A DNA stretch of 64,000 nt from Micromonospora arborensis. GTDB lineage: Bacteria; Actinomycetota; Actinomycetes; Mycobacteriales; Micromonosporaceae. This document shows positions 56,261 to 64,000 of the stretch, piece after piece; position 1 is the stretch's first letter; each line of letters begins with the position of its first letter. The DNA lies in the NCBI RefSeq assembly GCF_003205615.1, contig NZ_PYBV01000027.1, positions 155,342-219,341 of the forward strand. Direction: 5' to 3'. A program made the translations under genes and the position numbers. The notes beneath the pieces were generated by a model. It made no database searches, was not told the origin of the DNA, and saw nothing but the letters and a program-made list of their open reading frames with translations.

Positions 56261-57820
56261 TCAGGCGAGCAGGATGCCGTGATCGACTGCATCGGAGAGG
56301 ACCGCGCTCAGCGAGAGCCGGATCACGTCGAACCGCCGGGAGATCTCCCGGGACAACCCCAGCTCGACCTCCCGCACCGCGCGTTGGGACCAGGCCCGCG
56401 CTGCGCTGTGGTCGTCGTTGCCGGGCATCCGCCACTGTTGCCAGCACCCGCCGGAGAGCGCCACCGCGACCGGCGGGAGCACCTCGTCGCGGGACGCCGT
56501 CGGGTAGTTGGCGAGGGCGTCGATCGCCTCCGGGCCGGTCAACCCGGCCACCCCGGCCGTGCTGGTGATCAGCAGCACCTTGTCCAACTCATGGCCCGGC
56601 CGGTGATCGGTCAGGCCGTACTGCACGGCGGTGGCGATCCGCCGTCGCACTCCCTCGGACGGCGGCGCGCCGAGCACGCGGGCCGTGGCGTCCGCCAGGA
56701 TGCCGCGCACCGCGTGGTCGCACTGCGCCGTGGCCAACAGCGACAACGCCGCCATCTCCCGGTCCAGTAGGTCGGGGATGCCTGCGCAGCCGACCCCGAA
56801 CACGATCTCCTGAACCGCGCGCAGGTGGATGTTCGCCAGCTCCAGGGCGAGATGCTGGCGGATCCGCTGAGCACACGAGCGGGTCTGCCGGTCGAGTTGC
56901 TCGGACCAGCCTCCCGGATCGGCGGCCACGGCGACCCGCCCGTGCTGGCCCGGCAGCACGGGCGGGTCGGCACTGGCCCGCTGCAGGCCCTCCCCCGACG
57001 ACCAGCCCACCAACGCCCGGCGCAGGTCGGCGGCGCAGTCGCCGACAGCGTGGGCGTCGATTGGGAACCACCGCGCGCCGGCCAGCGCCGGCACCGCGGC
57101 CAGCAGCGCGGCGCGGTGGGCCGCCACGGTCACCGCGGCCGCGTCCACCTCCGCCGCCTGCTCCCCGACCGGCGGGACGGACGCCCCCGCGTCCTCCGTC
57201 GTCGCCGCGCTTTCGGCCAGTGGGGCCCAACCTGCCGCGCCGGGGGTCACCGCGAAGACAACCTCCACCGGGCTCGGGGCGACCTCGGCGAGCAGGTTCA
57301 GCTCAGCGGCGGTGAACGCCTGGTCGGCGGCGATCACGAAGAGCAGCGCGCCGGCCCGGCCCACCGCGTCGAGCAGCACCCGCCTGCCGGCCGCACCGAG
57401 CATGGCCGTGTCTGGAACGTCGATCAGAGTGAAGTGCCGCAGCAGTGGCTCGGGCACGCTCAGCTCGACCCGCCGGGGCGGACGGGCCAACGCCGGGCCG
57501 GCTGCGTTTCGGTCCGCGCCGTACGAGTGCGGCTGGCGGTAACCGGGCACAAACGCCGCCCGGGTGGGCACCTTCGCGTTGCGCACCACCAACCAACTGC
57601 CCGACGGCACGGTGAGCATGACCGGGTCGAGCCCGAGCAGCCGGGCGAGCACGGTGCGCCGCTCGGCACCGGCCGGGCCGACGGCGACCACACCGAGTGG
57701 CTCCTCCGGGGCAGGCTCGGTCACGCCGACCCGGGTGGGCAGCGGGCCGCCGCTGGGCAGGTCGGTCGGGCCCACGGTGTCATCCGACGAGTCGACTGAG
57801 GGGAGAGGGCCCTGCTTCAT
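56261..57820 (-). CDS. P-loop-GTPase-like protein with degenerate nucleotide site
   Basis: A 519-residue protein that resembles a bacterial dynamin/Era-type GTPase in outline but lacks key residues. Position of the P-loop: LGVVAVGPAGAERRTVLARLLGL (Arg-Arg replaces Gly-Lys), G3: HFTLIDVPDTAMLG (DVPD in place of DxPG), a LLFVIAADQAFTAAELNLL strand and VVFAVTPGAAGW where NKxD or TKxD is expected. The second half is helical, with AVQYGLTDHRPGHELDKVLLITSTAGVAGLTGPEAIDALANYP. GTP binding is probably lost. ATG 57820 follows GGAGG. It diverges from a large LuxR regulator. Unknown function; perhaps a regulator or scaffold. Confidence 0.65.
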   Translation of the reverse strand: MKQGPLPSVDSSDDTVGPTDLPSGGPLPTRVGVTEPAPEEPLGVVAVGPAGAERRTVLARLLGLDPVMLTVPSGSWLVVRNAKVPTRAAFVPGYRQPHSYGADRNAAGPALARPPRRVELSVPEPLLRHFTLIDVPDTAMLGAAGRRVLLDAVGRAGALLFVIAADQAFTAAELNLLAEVAPSPVEVVFAVTPGAAGWAPLAESAATTEDAGASVPPVGEQAAEVDAAAVTVAAHRAALLAAVPALAGARWFPIDAHAVGDCAADLRRALVGWSSGEGLQRASADPPVLPGQHGRVAVAADPGGWSEQLDRQTRSCAQRIRQHLALELANIHLRAVQEIVFGVGCAGIPDLLDREMAALSLLATAQCDHAVRGILADATARVLGAPPSEGVRRRIATAVQYGLTDHRPGHELDKVLLITSTAGVAGLTGPEAIDALANYPTASRDEVLPPVAVALSGGCWQQWRMPGNDDHSAARAWSQRAVREVELGLSREISRRFDVIRLSLSAVLSDAVDHGILLA

Positions 57821-58006
57821 CAGGTGGCCTCCCGTGGCAGGCGACCGGACACCCGGTCGCGTGGGAATTCCGGTAAAAGGAACCCGGATGCCGGAAGAGT
57901 ACGGGCGGGCCGGTGACCAGGAGGAACACTTCGGATACTCAGCGGTAATTGTGCGACTACTCAACTTCGTTCGGTGATGGTGCGGGCGCGGACGGATTCC
58001 GATCGA

Positions 58007-58012
58007 TATGCT
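58007..58012 (+). promoter_or_regulatory. Putative -10 element of leaderless LuxR-regulator transcript
   Basis: TATGCT, six bases (GCGCGA), then ATG 58019. The divergent spacer 57821-58018 shows no other clear element. Confidence 0.45.
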
Positions 58013-58018
58013 GCGCGA

Positions 58019-60697
58019 ATGAGTCGATGGAAGTTCGTCGGCCGGTCCGACGAGCTCAACCGCCTGCTGGCGGCGGTGACCGGTGAGGCCGGCCGTGGGC
58101 TCTTCTTCAGCGGCAGCGCGGGCATCGGCAAGAGTCGACTGCTGCGCGAAGGCGTGAGCGCGTTGCCCACCGAACGGTTCGCGATCTGGTCCATCGCGGC
58201 CAGCGCCACCACCGCCGCGCTGCCGTTCGGCGGGCTGGTGCAGGTCCTCCCCGCCGAGCAGCCGCAGGGCCTCTCCCCCGCCGGGATCCTGCGCTGGGCG
58301 CTCAACGTGCTGCAACAGCAGGCGGCCGGCCGACGGATCGTGCTCGCCATCGACGATGCCCACCTGCTCGATCCGCCCTCCGCCGCCCTGGTGCACCTGG
58401 TCGCCCGGGCCGAGAACGCCACAGTGGTCGGCACCCTGCGCGACGGCGAGCAGATCCCGCTGCCGATCCGCGCACTCTGGACCGACGACCTGGTCGAGCA
58501 CGTCGAGCTGACCCCGATGCCGCACGCGGAGACCGCCGGCCTGCTGGCAGCGATCCTGGGCGGCCCGGTCGACGCCGGCTCCGCCGACCGGCTCGGCCGG
58601 TTGTCGGCAGGAAATCCCCTGCTGCTGCGGGAGCTGGTGCACGCCGCCAACGGCAGCGCCGAGTTGAAACGCACCTACGGGATCTGGAAGTGGACCGGGC
58701 GACTGGAGCTGGCTCCGAGCCTGACCGACCTGATCGACACCCGGGTCGGGAAACTCACCGACGGCGTCCGCGCGGTCGTCGAGCTTGTCGCGTTCGGCGA
58801 ACCACTCGGCCTACTCCTGCTCAACAAGGCCGCCGACCCGGCCGACGTGGAGACCGCCGAGGAACGCGGGCTGATCAGCGTGGTCCAGCACGACCGACGG
58901 ACCAACGTCCGGCTGGCGCACCCGCTCTACGGCGAGGTGATGCGCCGCCGCTGCCCGGTCAGCCGCACCCGTCGACTTCAGGCACACCTCGCGGAGCTGC
59001 TCGAGCAGGTCGGCAAGCGCCGCCGCGACGACCTGCTGCGGGTCGCGGTGTGGCGACTCGACTCGGGCACCGCACAGGACCCGGCGTTGTTGGTGGACGC
59101 CGCGGTCCAGGCGTTCACCCGCTATGACGTGCCGCTGGCGACCCGCCTGGCCCGTGCCGCGTTGAACGCCGATGGCGGCTCCGACGCCGCGGAGCTGCTC
59201 GCCACCATCCTGATGTTCGCCGACCGGCCGGACGAGGCGATCGACGTCCTCGACGCAGTGACCCCCGAGCCCGACGACGAGCGACGGGTCTGCCGCTGGC
59301 TGACCGTGCGCGGCATGGTCAGCTACTGGGGGCTGAGCCGAGAGTCCACGGTGGAGGAGATCGCGAGCCGGGCCGAGCAGCTCAGCGACTCCGCCGACCG
59401 GTCCCGGGTGCACGCCTTCGAGGCGATCATGCGCCTGCACCGACTGGACACGACCACCGCGGTGCGGCTCAGCCAACGCGTACTGGACCGGCCGGCGGCC
59501 GGCGTCGCCGCCCGCGAGCTGGCCCGCTGCACCATCGCGTACGTCCAGGCCGCACAGGGCCAGCTGACCCGCAGCGGTACGGCGATCGCCCAGGTGCACT
59601 CCGCCGTGGCCAACTGGCGCACCGACATGCCGTACCTGCAACTGGCCCTGGAACTCGCCCGGGGCACCCGGCTCATGCTCACCGGCGACCTGGCCGGGAT
59701 CGACGCGATCGTGGCCGACGAGTTCGCCGACCTCGCCGGCGCGGGCGACTTCCGGCTCGGCACCGGCTACCTGGCCATCCTCCAGGCGTACGCGGCCCGG
59801 CTGCGCGGGCAGAGCGACGCGGCCATGCGTACCTCGCTGGGTGCCTGCGCGGTGCTGGCCACCAGCCGGGTCTACGCCGGTCTGGCCCAGGCCGAGCGCG
59901 CCCAGTCGGCGGCGCTGCGCGGTGACGCCGTGCAGGCCGCGGCGGCGATGGCCGAGGCGGACCGCACCCACGCACCAGGCATGGCGGTGCTCTACCCGTG
60001 GCTGGAGCAGGCCCGGGGCGCGGCGCTCGCCGCGTCGGGTGACCTGCCGGGCGCGGTCAAGCAGCTCAGCGATCTGGTGGACCGGCTGCGCTCGGACGGC
60101 TTCGCCGGGCACGAGGTGCACGTCCTGCACGACCTCGTCCGGCTGGATCAGGCTGGCCTGCCGGTCGGGCCCACCTGTTCCGACGGTGGCCGGCGCACCG
60201 TGGCGCAGCGTCTGGCCGAGCTCTCCGAGCAGGTCGACGGGGTGCTTCCGCCACTGCTGGCCCGGCACGCCCGCGCTGCGGTGACCGACTCCGCCGCGGA
60301 TCTGCTCGCGGTCGCCGACGACTACGCGGCGTTGGAGTTGACCGTGTACGCGGCCGAGGCCACCTCCCAGGCCGCGCAGCGGTTGCGCCAGCAGCACTCG
60401 ACGGCGGCCAACGATGCCCGGGAACGCCTGGCCGGGTTGCTCGGGCGTTGTGACGTGATCCGGACGCCGGCGCTGCAGGCGGGCGCACCGGTGCTCACCG
60501 AGCGGGAGTGGCAGGTGGCCCGCCTCGCCGCGCACGGCGCGCCCAGCCGGGCCATCGCCGAGCGGCTCTACCTCTCGGCGCGCACCGTGGAAAATCACCT
60601 CCAGCGGATCTACGCGAAGCTCGGCGTGACCGGCCGCGCCGAGCTGTGGGCCGCGCTGCGGGCGATCCCGGGCCACGACGGCGGCGACGCGGACTGA
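58019..60697 (+). CDS. Large LuxR-family (LAL/STAND-type) ATPase transcriptional regulator
   Basis: An 892-residue regulator. The N-terminal AAA ATPase opens FVGRSDELNRLLAAV with Walker A GSAGIGKSRLL (Lys38) and Walker B IVLAIDDAHLLDPPSAALVHLVARA; the sensor-like GNPLLLRELVHAA follows. The middle 450 residues are tetratricopeptide-like helices for ligand or partner sensing. The C-terminal LuxR helix-turn-helix reads LTEREWQVARLAAHGAPSRAIAERLYLSARTVENHLQRIYAKLGVTGRAELWAAL. Such LAL proteins usually activate nearby genes when bound to a small ligand. Candidate targets here are the divergent GTPase-like gene and pncB downstream. Confidence 0.93.
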   Translation: MSRWKFVGRSDELNRLLAAVTGEAGRGLFFSGSAGIGKSRLLREGVSALPTERFAIWSIAASATTAALPFGGLVQVLPAEQPQGLSPAGILRWALNVLQQQAAGRRIVLAIDDAHLLDPPSAALVHLVARAENATVVGTLRDGEQIPLPIRALWTDDLVEHVELTPMPHAETAGLLAAILGGPVDAGSADRLGRLSAGNPLLLRELVHAANGSAELKRTYGIWKWTGRLELAPSLTDLIDTRVGKLTDGVRAVVELVAFGEPLGLLLLNKAADPADVETAEERGLISVVQHDRRTNVRLAHPLYGEVMRRRCPVSRTRRLQAHLAELLEQVGKRRRDDLLRVAVWRLDSGTAQDPALLVDAAVQAFTRYDVPLATRLARAALNADGGSDAAELLATILMFADRPDEAIDVLDAVTPEPDDERRVCRWLTVRGMVSYWGLSRESTVEEIASRAEQLSDSADRSRVHAFEAIMRLHRLDTTTAVRLSQRVLDRPAAGVAARELARCTIAYVQAAQGQLTRSGTAIAQVHSAVANWRTDMPYLQLALELARGTRLMLTGDLAGIDAIVADEFADLAGAGDFRLGTGYLAILQAYAARLRGQSDAAMRTSLGACAVLATSRVYAGLAQAERAQSAALRGDAVQAAAAMAEADRTHAPGMAVLYPWLEQARGAALAASGDLPGAVKQLSDLVDRLRSDGFAGHEVHVLHDLVRLDQAGLPVGPTCSDGGRRTVAQRLAELSEQVDGVLPPLLARHARAAVTDSAADLLAVADDYAALELTVYAAEATSQAAQRLRQQHSTAANDARERLAGLLGRCDVIRTPALQAGAPVLTEREWQVARLAAHGAPSRAIAERLYLSARTVENHLQRIYAKLGVTGRAELWAALRAIPGHDGGDAD

Positions 60698-60701
60698 ACC
60701 T

Positions 60702-60707
60702 TAGGCT
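60702..60707 (+). promoter_or_regulatory. Putative -10 element of leaderless pncB transcript
   Basis: TAGGCT, six bases (GGTGCG), then GTG 60714. It lies five bases after the regulator stop, so pncB may have its own promoter despite the short gap. Confidence 0.45.
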
Positions 60708-60713
60708 GGTGCG

Positions 60714-62000
60714 GTGAGCATCAACCACCCCGCGCTGCTGACCGACCACTACGAGCTGACCATGGTCAGCGCCGCGCTGAAGGACGGCACCGCCGACCGC
60801 CGGTGTGTCTTCGAGGTGTTCAGCCGCCGGTTGCCGAGCGGCCGCCGGTACGGCGTGGTCGCCGGCACGGCCCGGCTGATCGAGCTGATCCGCGACTTCC
60901 GGTTCGACCCCACGGAGGTCGACTTCCTGCTCCGGACCGGGGTGGTCGACGAAGCCGCGGCGGCCTGGCTCACCGACTACCGCTTCACCGGCGACATCGA
61001 CGGGTACGCCGAGGGTGAGCTCTTCTTTCCCGGCTCACCGATCCTGACCGTCTCCGGTGGTTTCGCCGAGTGTGTGGTGCTGGAGACGCTGGTGCTCTCC
61101 GTGCTCAACCACGACAGTGCGGTGGCCGCAGCGGCGGCGCGGATGGTGACCGCCGCACGAGGCCGGGCGCTGATCGAGATGGGCTCGCGTCGGGCGCACG
61201 AGGAGGCGGCGGTGGCGGCGGCGCGGGCCGCGTACCTGGCTGGTTTCCGGTTCACGTCCAACCTCGCCGCCGGTGCGCGCTACGGCATCCCGACGGCGGG
61301 CACGGCCGCGCACGCGTTCACCCTGCTGCACGACGACGAGCGGGCGGCGTTCGCTTCGCAGGTCGCCACGCTGGGCAAGGACACGACGCTGCTGGTCGAC
61401 ACGTACGACATCAGCCAGGGCATCCGCAACGCGATCGCGGTGGCCGGGCCGGAGCTGCGGGCCGTTCGGATCGACTCGGGCGACCTGGCGGTGATCGCCC
61501 AGCAGTCTCGGGAACTGCTCGACTCGCTGGGCGCCACCGAGACCAAGATCATCGTTTCTGGCGACCTGGACGAGTACTCGATCGCCGCCCTGGCCGCCGA
61601 ACCCGTGGACATGTACGGTGCCGGCACGGCCGTGGTCACCGGCTCCGGAGCACCGACCGCCGGGCTGGTCTACAAGCTCGTCGAGGTCGAGGGACGGCCG
61701 GTGGTGAAGCGCTCCGAGCACAAGGCGACCATCGGTGGCCGGAAGGTCGCGGTCCGCCGACACAAGCCGACCGGCACCGCCACCGAGGAGATCATCGTCC
61801 CCCAGGGCGTACCGGACCGGCAGCCCAACGACCGCATGCTCCAGCGCTCTTTCGTGGTCGCCGGCGAGCCCGTCGCGCTGCCCACCCTCGACGAGTCGCG
61901 GGAGCACCTGCGCGAATGCCTGATCTCCATTCCGTGGGAGGGGCTGAAGCTCTCGGCCGGCGACCCGGCCGTGCCGGTCACCGTCGTACCCGCCGACTGA
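60714..62000 (+). CDS. pncB: Nicotinate phosphoribosyltransferase
   Basis: NAD salvage enzyme of 428 residues: nicotinate + PRPP to nicotinate mononucleotide, with ATP. LLTDHYELTMVSAALKDGTADRRCVFEVFSRRLPSGRRYGVVAG is the standard N-terminus; VLNHDSAVAAAAARMVTAARGRALIEMGSRRAHEEAAVAAARAAYLAGFRFTSNLAAG and LVDTYDISQGIRNAIAV ... RIDSGDLA give the PRPP and substrate pocket with the phosphorylated His. Orthologue of M. tuberculosis pncB1 (Rv1330c), also next to clpS. Followed by pncA, so it forms with it the pathway from nicotinamide. Confidence 0.96.
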   Translation: MSINHPALLTDHYELTMVSAALKDGTADRRCVFEVFSRRLPSGRRYGVVAGTARLIELIRDFRFDPTEVDFLLRTGVVDEAAAAWLTDYRFTGDIDGYAEGELFFPGSPILTVSGGFAECVVLETLVLSVLNHDSAVAAAAARMVTAARGRALIEMGSRRAHEEAAVAAARAAYLAGFRFTSNLAAGARYGIPTAGTAAHAFTLLHDDERAAFASQVATLGKDTTLLVDTYDISQGIRNAIAVAGPELRAVRIDSGDLAVIAQQSRELLDSLGATETKIIVSGDLDEYSIAALAAEPVDMYGAGTAVVTGSGAPTAGLVYKLVEVEGRPVVKRSEHKATIGGRKVAVRRHKPTGTATEEIIVPQGVPDRQPNDRMLQRSFVVAGEPVALPTLDESREHLRECLISIPWEGLKLSAGDPAVPVTVVPAD

Positions 62001-62049
62001 GCTCAGCGAGGACCGCCCCCGCAGGCCGACCATGAGGAGAGGAACCCCG

Positions 62050-62631
62050 ATGGCCAACGCGCTGATCATCGTGGACGTGCAGAACGACTTCTGCGAGGGT
62101 GGCTCGCTGGCCGTCGCGGGCGGTGCGGGGGTGGCCGCGGGCATCTCCCGGTTGCTCGCCTCCGAGCCGGAGCGGTGGGCACACGTGGTCGCCACCAAGG
62201 ACTACCACGTCGACCCGGGTGCGCACTTCGGCGATCCACCGGACTTCGTGGAGTCCTGGCCCCGACACTGCGTGGTCGGCACCACCGGGTCGGAGTTCCA
62301 CCCCGAGTTGGACACCGGTCGGATCGAGGCGATCTTCCACAAGGGCGAGCACGCGGCGGCGTACTCCGGATTTGAGGGGCACGCCGACGACGGCGAGTGC
62401 CTGGCCGACTGGTTGCGCCGGCACGACGTGGACCGGGTCGACGTGGTCGGCATCGCCACCGACCACTGCGTCCGGGCGACCGCGCTGGACGCCGCCCGGG
62501 AGGGTTTCGCCACCACCGTGTTGCTCGAGCTGACCGCCGCCGTCGCACCGGCGACCACCGACGTGGCACTACGTGCCATGGACGGCGCCGGGGTGACCCT
62601 GCACGGCCAGCCTGTGATGAGGGCCGCATGA
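62050..62631 (+). CDS. pncA: Nicotinamidase (pyrazinamidase homologue)
   Basis: Hydrolyses nicotinamide to nicotinate and ammonia in NAD salvage. The 193-residue isochorismatase-fold protein has the triad Asp9 (VDVQNDFCEGGSL), Lys98 (IFHKGEHAAAYSGFEG) and Cys140 (GIATDHCVRATALDA), and the metal ligands Asp51, His53 and His59 in KDYHVDPGAHFGDP. ATG 62050 follows GAGGAGAGG. Directly after pncB, so both enzymes of the two-step nicotinamide to NaMN route are made together. Confidence 0.97.
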   Translation: MANALIIVDVQNDFCEGGSLAVAGGAGVAAGISRLLASEPERWAHVVATKDYHVDPGAHFGDPPDFVESWPRHCVVGTTGSEFHPELDTGRIEAIFHKGEHAAAYSGFEGHADDGECLADWLRRHDVDRVDVVGIATDHCVRATALDAAREGFATTVLLELTAAVAPATTDVALRAMDGAGVTLHGQPVMRAA

Positions 62632-62695
62632 GAGCGTAATTGGTTGGCCATCGGGCCGCCGCCGGTCGAGGATGTCGCCGGAGGTACGGACCCAC

Positions 62696-63940
62696 GTGAA
62701 CATGAAGCCTTACCGGCAGGCTCTCGCCCTGCCCGGCCTGCGGTCGCTGCTGCTGGTCGCCGTCCTCGCCCGCATCCCGCTCACCGCGACCGGGGTGACG
62801 CTGACCTTCCACGTGGTGCTCGACCTCGATCGTGGCTACGGGGCCGCTGGGCTGGTCGGCGCGGCCAGCACCGTGGGCGCGGCGATCGGCGGGCCGCTGC
62901 TGGGTCGACTGGTGGACCGGCGGGGCCTGCGTCCCGTCCTGGTGCTCACCGGCATCGCCGAGGCGATCTTCTGGTCCACCGCTCCCTCGCTGCCGTACTC
63001 GCTGCTGCTGCCGGCCGCCTTCGTGGCCGGTTCCCTGGCCCTGCCCATCTTCTCCGTGGTCCGTCAGTCGATCGCGGCGCTGGCTCCGGAGGACCAACGG
63101 CGCCCGGCGTACGCACTGGACTCGATGTCGGTGGAGCTGTCCTTCATGATCGGCCCGGCGCTGGCAGTTGCCCTGGTCACCGCGATCTCCGCGCAGACCA
63201 CCATGTACCTGGTCGGCGGCGGCATCGTCGCGGCCGGGATCGCGTTGTGGCTGGTCAACCCGCCGATCCGCAGTGCCGCTGAACCCGCCGGCCCGCAGCG
63301 CCAGGTGCCCCGCCGGGAGTGGTTGACACCCCGGCTGCTCGCCGTGCTAGCGCTCAGTGCCGCCGCCACCCTGGTGCTCGGCGGCACCGACGTAGCGGTG
63401 GTCGCCGTGCTGCGGGCCAGTGACGAGGTCGGTTGGACCGGCGCGGTGCTGGCCATCTGGGCGGTCGCCTCCCTGGCCGGCGGGTTCGCCTACGGGGCCG
63501 TCCACCGCTCGTTCTCCCCGCTTACCCTGACCGCTGCACTCGCCCTGTGCACCATCCCGGTCGGGTTGGGCGGCGCACACTGGTGGCTGCTGTGTTTGGC
63601 GCTGATCCCGGCCGGCGCGCTCTGCGCGCCGACCATCGCGGCCTCCTCCGACGCGGTCAGCCGCCTGGTTCCAGCCGAGGTACGCGGCGAGGCGATGGGC
63701 CTGCACGGTTCGGCGGTCACCGTCGGCATCGCGGTCGGCGCACCGCTCGCCGGCGCGGTGATCGACGCCAGCGCGCCGCTCTGGGGCTTCGTGGTCACCG
63801 GAGCGCTCGGCGCGCTGGTCACCCTCGTGGTGCTCCCGATCGAACTGCGCCGCCGCCGCAACGCAGCAGCAGCAGCAGGAGAAACAGCGACAGCCCTGCC
63901 CCCGCCCGTCGAGGCGGATCTCACCCCCGCTGCCCGCTGA
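62696..63940 (+). CDS. Major facilitator superfamily transporter
   Basis: A 12-helix MFS protein of about 415 residues. ALPGLRSLLLVAVLARIPLTATGVTLTFHVVLDLDRGYGAAGLVGAASTVGAAIGGPLLGRLVDRRGLRPVLVLTG holds helices 1-3 and the MFS motif A (GRLVDRRGLRP). Central loop near residue 200; motif-like PAEVRGEAMGLHGSAVTVGIAVGAPLAGAVID in the second half. Substrate unknown; export of a drug or metabolite is usual for this group. GTG 62696 with GGAGG eleven bases upstream is chosen; ATG 62672 and ATG 62702 are alternatives. It may be co-transcribed with pncA. The final 60 bases of the window hold nothing recognisable. Confidence 0.88.
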   Translation: MNMKPYRQALALPGLRSLLLVAVLARIPLTATGVTLTFHVVLDLDRGYGAAGLVGAASTVGAAIGGPLLGRLVDRRGLRPVLVLTGIAEAIFWSTAPSLPYSLLLPAAFVAGSLALPIFSVVRQSIAALAPEDQRRPAYALDSMSVELSFMIGPALAVALVTAISAQTTMYLVGGGIVAAGIALWLVNPPIRSAAEPAGPQRQVPRREWLTPRLLAVLALSAAATLVLGGTDVAVVAVLRASDEVGWTGAVLAIWAVASLAGGFAYGAVHRSFSPLTLTAALALCTIPVGLGGAHWWLLCLALIPAGALCAPTIAASSDAVSRLVPAEVRGEAMGLHGSAVTVGIAVGAPLAGAVIDASAPLWGFVVTGALGALVTLVVLPIELRRRRNAAAAAGETATALPPPVEADLTPAAR

Positions 63941-64000
63941 GGCCTGACCCGCTCTGTCCCCGAGGCACGGCCCAGCCGGGGCGGAGGCCGGCGCGGAGGC

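Noticed and set aside
58811..60676. A 621-codon open frame antisense to the LAL regulator
   Set aside because: The plus-strand protein has Walker motifs and a C-terminal helix-turn-helix; the antisense frame has none and is His/Gly/Arg-rich.

Overview
The window is GC-rich chromosomal DNA of an actinomycete, most likely a Micromonosporaceae member (Micromonospora or a close relative). Coding density is high, GTG starts are frequent, start/stop overlaps of the ATGA/GTGA type are common, and many genes look leaderless. The block pncB-clpS-DUF2017-mec-cysO-cysM-(Rv1339-like)-rph-rdgB is syntenic with Mycobacterium tuberculosis Rv1330c-Rv1341. No prophage, insertion sequence or CRISPR array was seen.

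Layout. 1-3.6 kb: partial methyltransferase, polytopic membrane protein, and a NarL-type two-component pair. 3.7-7.1 kb: tRNA-Lys and tRNA-His flanking two tandem L,D-transpeptidase lipoproteins. 7.2-10.3 kb: oligoribonuclease, a GT87 mannosyltransferase and an unknown membrane protein. 10.4-16 kb: a copper/thiol envelope locus (YcnI, CopC-CopD fusion, diverging from an ECF sigma factor, a MauE/DoxX protein, a DsbA-like thioredoxin and a membrane protein). 16-18.8 kb: a CbiMNQO-type Co/Ni transporter behind a perfect palindrome. 18.9-23.3 kb: Bcp peroxiredoxin, an HNH endonuclease whose 3' end lies inside a tRNA gene, GNAT, expansin-like protein, MOSC protein and a shortened methyltransferase.

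23.4-40.6 kb is a surface-polysaccharide locus: an LCP ligase, a polyprenyl-phosphate sugar transferase that would start the repeat unit, seven glycosyltransferases, a Wzy-like polymerase, a Wzx-like flippase and a secreted beta-helix protein. Together they could build, flip, polymerise and anchor a polymer. 40.7-48.5 kb is a histidine-utilisation operon under an RpiR-family regulator: hutU, an M20 amidohydrolase in the place expected for the last step, hutF, hutI and hutH, nearly all with overlapping ends.

48.6-56.1 kb holds rdgB and rph, two GT4 mannosyltransferase-like genes, a metallo-beta-lactamase-fold protein, then cysM, cysO, mec, DUF2017 and clpS (the CysO-dependent cysteine pathway plus an N-degron adaptor). 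CysO carries an unusual 40-residue tail after its Gly-Gly, built from an exact 30-bp tandem repeat. 56.2-63.9 kb: a P-loop-GTPase-like protein that has lost its Walker lysine, a divergent large LuxR-type ATPase regulator, pncB, pncA and an MFS transporter.

Most notable observations: the CysO repeat tail; the HNH gene overlapping a class-I tRNA with a UAG anticodon; a recurring TANNNT-N6-(A/G)TG start architecture at ten genes; and two methyltransferase genes that look damaged.
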